Assembly: GCA_009731375.1 (NCBI GenBank) | Contig: BJOX01000115.1 | Span: 740,790 to 781,228 of the forward strand | Source of the DNA: Paulinella micropora | Taxonomy: Eukaryota > Cercozoa > Imbricatea > Euglyphida | DNA length: 40,439 nt | Reading direction: 5' to 3' | Shown: piece after piece, positions 39,177 to 40,439 of the stretch | How positions within the stretch are numbered: position 1 is the stretch's first letter | How the letters are laid out: every line of letters starts with the position of its first letter | Position numbers and translations under genes: made by a program | The notes under the pieces: generated by a model | What the model was told of the DNA's origin: nothing | Database searches by the model: none | Seen by the model: the letters and a program-made list of their open reading frames with translations, nothing else

Positions 39177-40305
39177 ATGCTAACTTGGATGTTCTGGTGT
39201 CTGATAAGCGGTACGTTTCCGGGGGCGAGCGAAGCTCTCCAGGCGCCATGGTGCAACTGGCCCTCCTGGAAAGGCGGAGGGTCGCAGGACGAATTAGTTT
39301 TGAAGGTGCCAGGGGCGTCTTTTTCGTTGCCCGTAGGCTCCGACTTTCAGGCTGCCCCTGCAGGTGTACGCCGGCGCCTACAGCAGCGGGCAGCGCCCGC
39401 GCCGGATAAGTACGAGGTTGACTGGGGAGACGGCAGCCGCGGGCTCTGCTCGCACAGCGACGCGCGGGGAGCCTGCCGCCACCAGTACGGCACGGCCGGC
39501 GTCTACCGGGTGATTGTTAGGGGCCCCGTGTTTGGCTGGGCCATGACGCTTACGTGGCACAGAGAGAACGGCGAAGCGACCTACCTGCTGAGCGTAGAGC
39601 AGTGGGGGCAGATGCGGCCGGCGCTCGAGGGGGGCTGCCACTTCTGCCGGGCGGAGCGGCTGGTAGCGCTGCCCCCGCTGGCCGAGTGGGCGGGCACGCA
39701 GGAAGTGCTGAACTGGAGCTCCTCGTTCTCGCAGCTACCCTTACTAGAGATGGACGTGGCGGGCCTGCGCGTGCGCGACGCGAGGGACTTGACGGAGATG
39801 TTTGCCTGGTCGCCGGGGCTGCGGCCCAACGTGAGCGGCTGGGACACGTCGCGGGTAGAGAGCCTGGCGCGGGCCTTTGCGGGTTGCGGGGCACGACGAT
39901 TCCGGGGCTGGGGCAGCTCAACACGTCGTCGCTGCGTAACGCGAGCGGGGCTTTTCTGAACGCATCGGGGCTGCGCATTACGGGCAGGCTGGCCTGGGAC
40001 GTGTCGCGGCTAGTCGACGCCAGGTACCTATTCGCGGGCGTGGATGCCTTGGAGGCCAACCTGAGCAGCTGGTCGCTGAGGGATGACGCATTGTTGGAGG
40101 GGTTTGCCAAGGGTGTTCGTGTTGTCAACGGGGACTTAAGCCAAATTCTGACTCGCGGCGACGCGGGAAAGAGTACTACGACTAGCACTACGACTACGAC
40201 TACGACTACGACTACTAGAACTAAACATTCGACAATCTTGGGGGTATCCCTTTTTCCGAAATTTTCCATGAAGTATATGGACTTTTTTGAAAACGTGTGG
40301 AAATG
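39177..40305 (+). pseudogene. BspA/DUF285-type surface protein with PKD-like domain, one frameshift
   Basis: The ATG at 39177 begins a signal peptide (MLTWMFWCLISGTFPGASEA). A PKD-like domain follows (KYEVDWGDGS, then HQYGTAGVYRVIVRG), then VFGWAMTLTW and DUF285 repeats (GLRVRDARDLTEMFAWSP, VSGWDTSRVESLARAF). At about 39895 the frame shifts in a G-run (GTTGCGGGGC) and continues with more repeats (LNTSSLRNASGAFLNASG, LAWDVSRLVDARYLF, LSSWSLRDDALLEGF). It ends in a Thr tract encoded by ACTACG repeats and a short unrelated tail. Such proteins are secreted and surface-exposed in microbial eukaryotes and bacteria. Paralogue of 27320-29556, which lacks this leader. Confidence 0.65.
40170..40216 (+). 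repeat. (ACTACG)n coding microsatellite
   Basis: ACTACG units encode the threonine tract near the end of the second DUF285 protein. Related ACT arrays occur after the SINE-like element at about 13325-13425. Confidence 0.8.
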
Positions 40306-40439
40306 AAAGGAAATCAATTCACTGATTGCAGAACATATAAAAATAATATTAAAACATGTTTTTATTAATTGTAATACACTTTAACTTCATCTTCAGAGGT
40401 GGGCAGGAACCGGTCCGACACGGTAATCTTTCTCCTTTT
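40306..40439. other. Terminal AT-rich sequence, no gene supported
   Basis: AT-rich sequence with TTTTTATTAATTG after the DUF285 frame; composition resembles the 3'-end spacers elsewhere in the GC-rich array. A minus-strand gene may end near 40370 and continue beyond the window, but too little is visible. Confidence 0.4.

Overview
This is a scaffold piece from a eukaryotic genome or a eukaryote-associated assembly. It has seven runs of N (10-base gaps at 3256, 5070, 12181 and 13875; longer gaps at 30725-31059, 35011-35189 and 36534-36611), a tRNA-derived SINE-like element, and several kilobases of simple repeats. I see no introns, rRNA genes or ordinary host housekeeping genes. Most of the coding content looks viral, of two different compositions. 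The host and the exact virus lineages cannot be named from the sequence alone.

(1) GC-rich, tightly packed, intronless genes occupy 1-6028 and about 27320-40439, with small islets at about 10590-10782 and 13425-13724. They encode a cyclin-box protein, three F-box-like proteins (two large, with leucine-rich-repeat character), two BspA/DUF285-type surface proteins, two membrane glycoproteins with the same layout (signal peptide, ectodomain, two C-terminal membrane segments), a large protein with kinase-like motifs, and several small unrecognised proteins. Gene spacing of 40-50 bp, basic nuclear-type tails and cell-cycle/ubiquitin-type genes suggest an endogenised or co-assembled large DNA virus. 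This is inference: no hallmark gene of a known large virus is seen in this part.

(2) AT-rich blocks at 6138-9350 and 13727-27320 carry a clear polinton-like virus / virophage-like gene set: double-jelly-roll major capsid, minor capsid (penton-type), adenovirus-type cysteine protease, protein-primed family B DNA polymerase, a TVpol-SF3 helicase fusion, a GIY-YIG nuclease, two ExoX-C-like proteins and tail-fibre-like proteins. No packaging ATPase or integrase is visible. The TVpol-helicase gene is cut in two: its first 91 codons lie at 6138-6410 and its remainder at 16349-18499, both on the minus strand, and the two fragments appear to abut codon to codon. The block is therefore rearranged, permuted or made of two related elements.

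(3) Between the AT-rich blocks, 9350-13425 is an island of microsatellites ((TA)n, (TCAA)n, (CATA)n, (CACATA)n, (ATT)n) holding interspersed 30-bp and 60-bp repeat units, two SINE-like copies and short gene remnants.

Where the compositions meet, GC-rich genes are cut: the F-box/LRR gene at 6028, a two-membrane-segment protein at 13724 and a DUF285 gene at about 27320. Many genes of both classes contain single frameshifts or stops (both capsid genes, the polymerase, the cyclin and both DUF285 genes), so the copy is either decaying or carries indel sequencing errors. Possible regulatory signals are a 30-nt element shared upstream of two structural genes (19345-19374 and 21891-21920) and hairpins after the protease and capsid genes.
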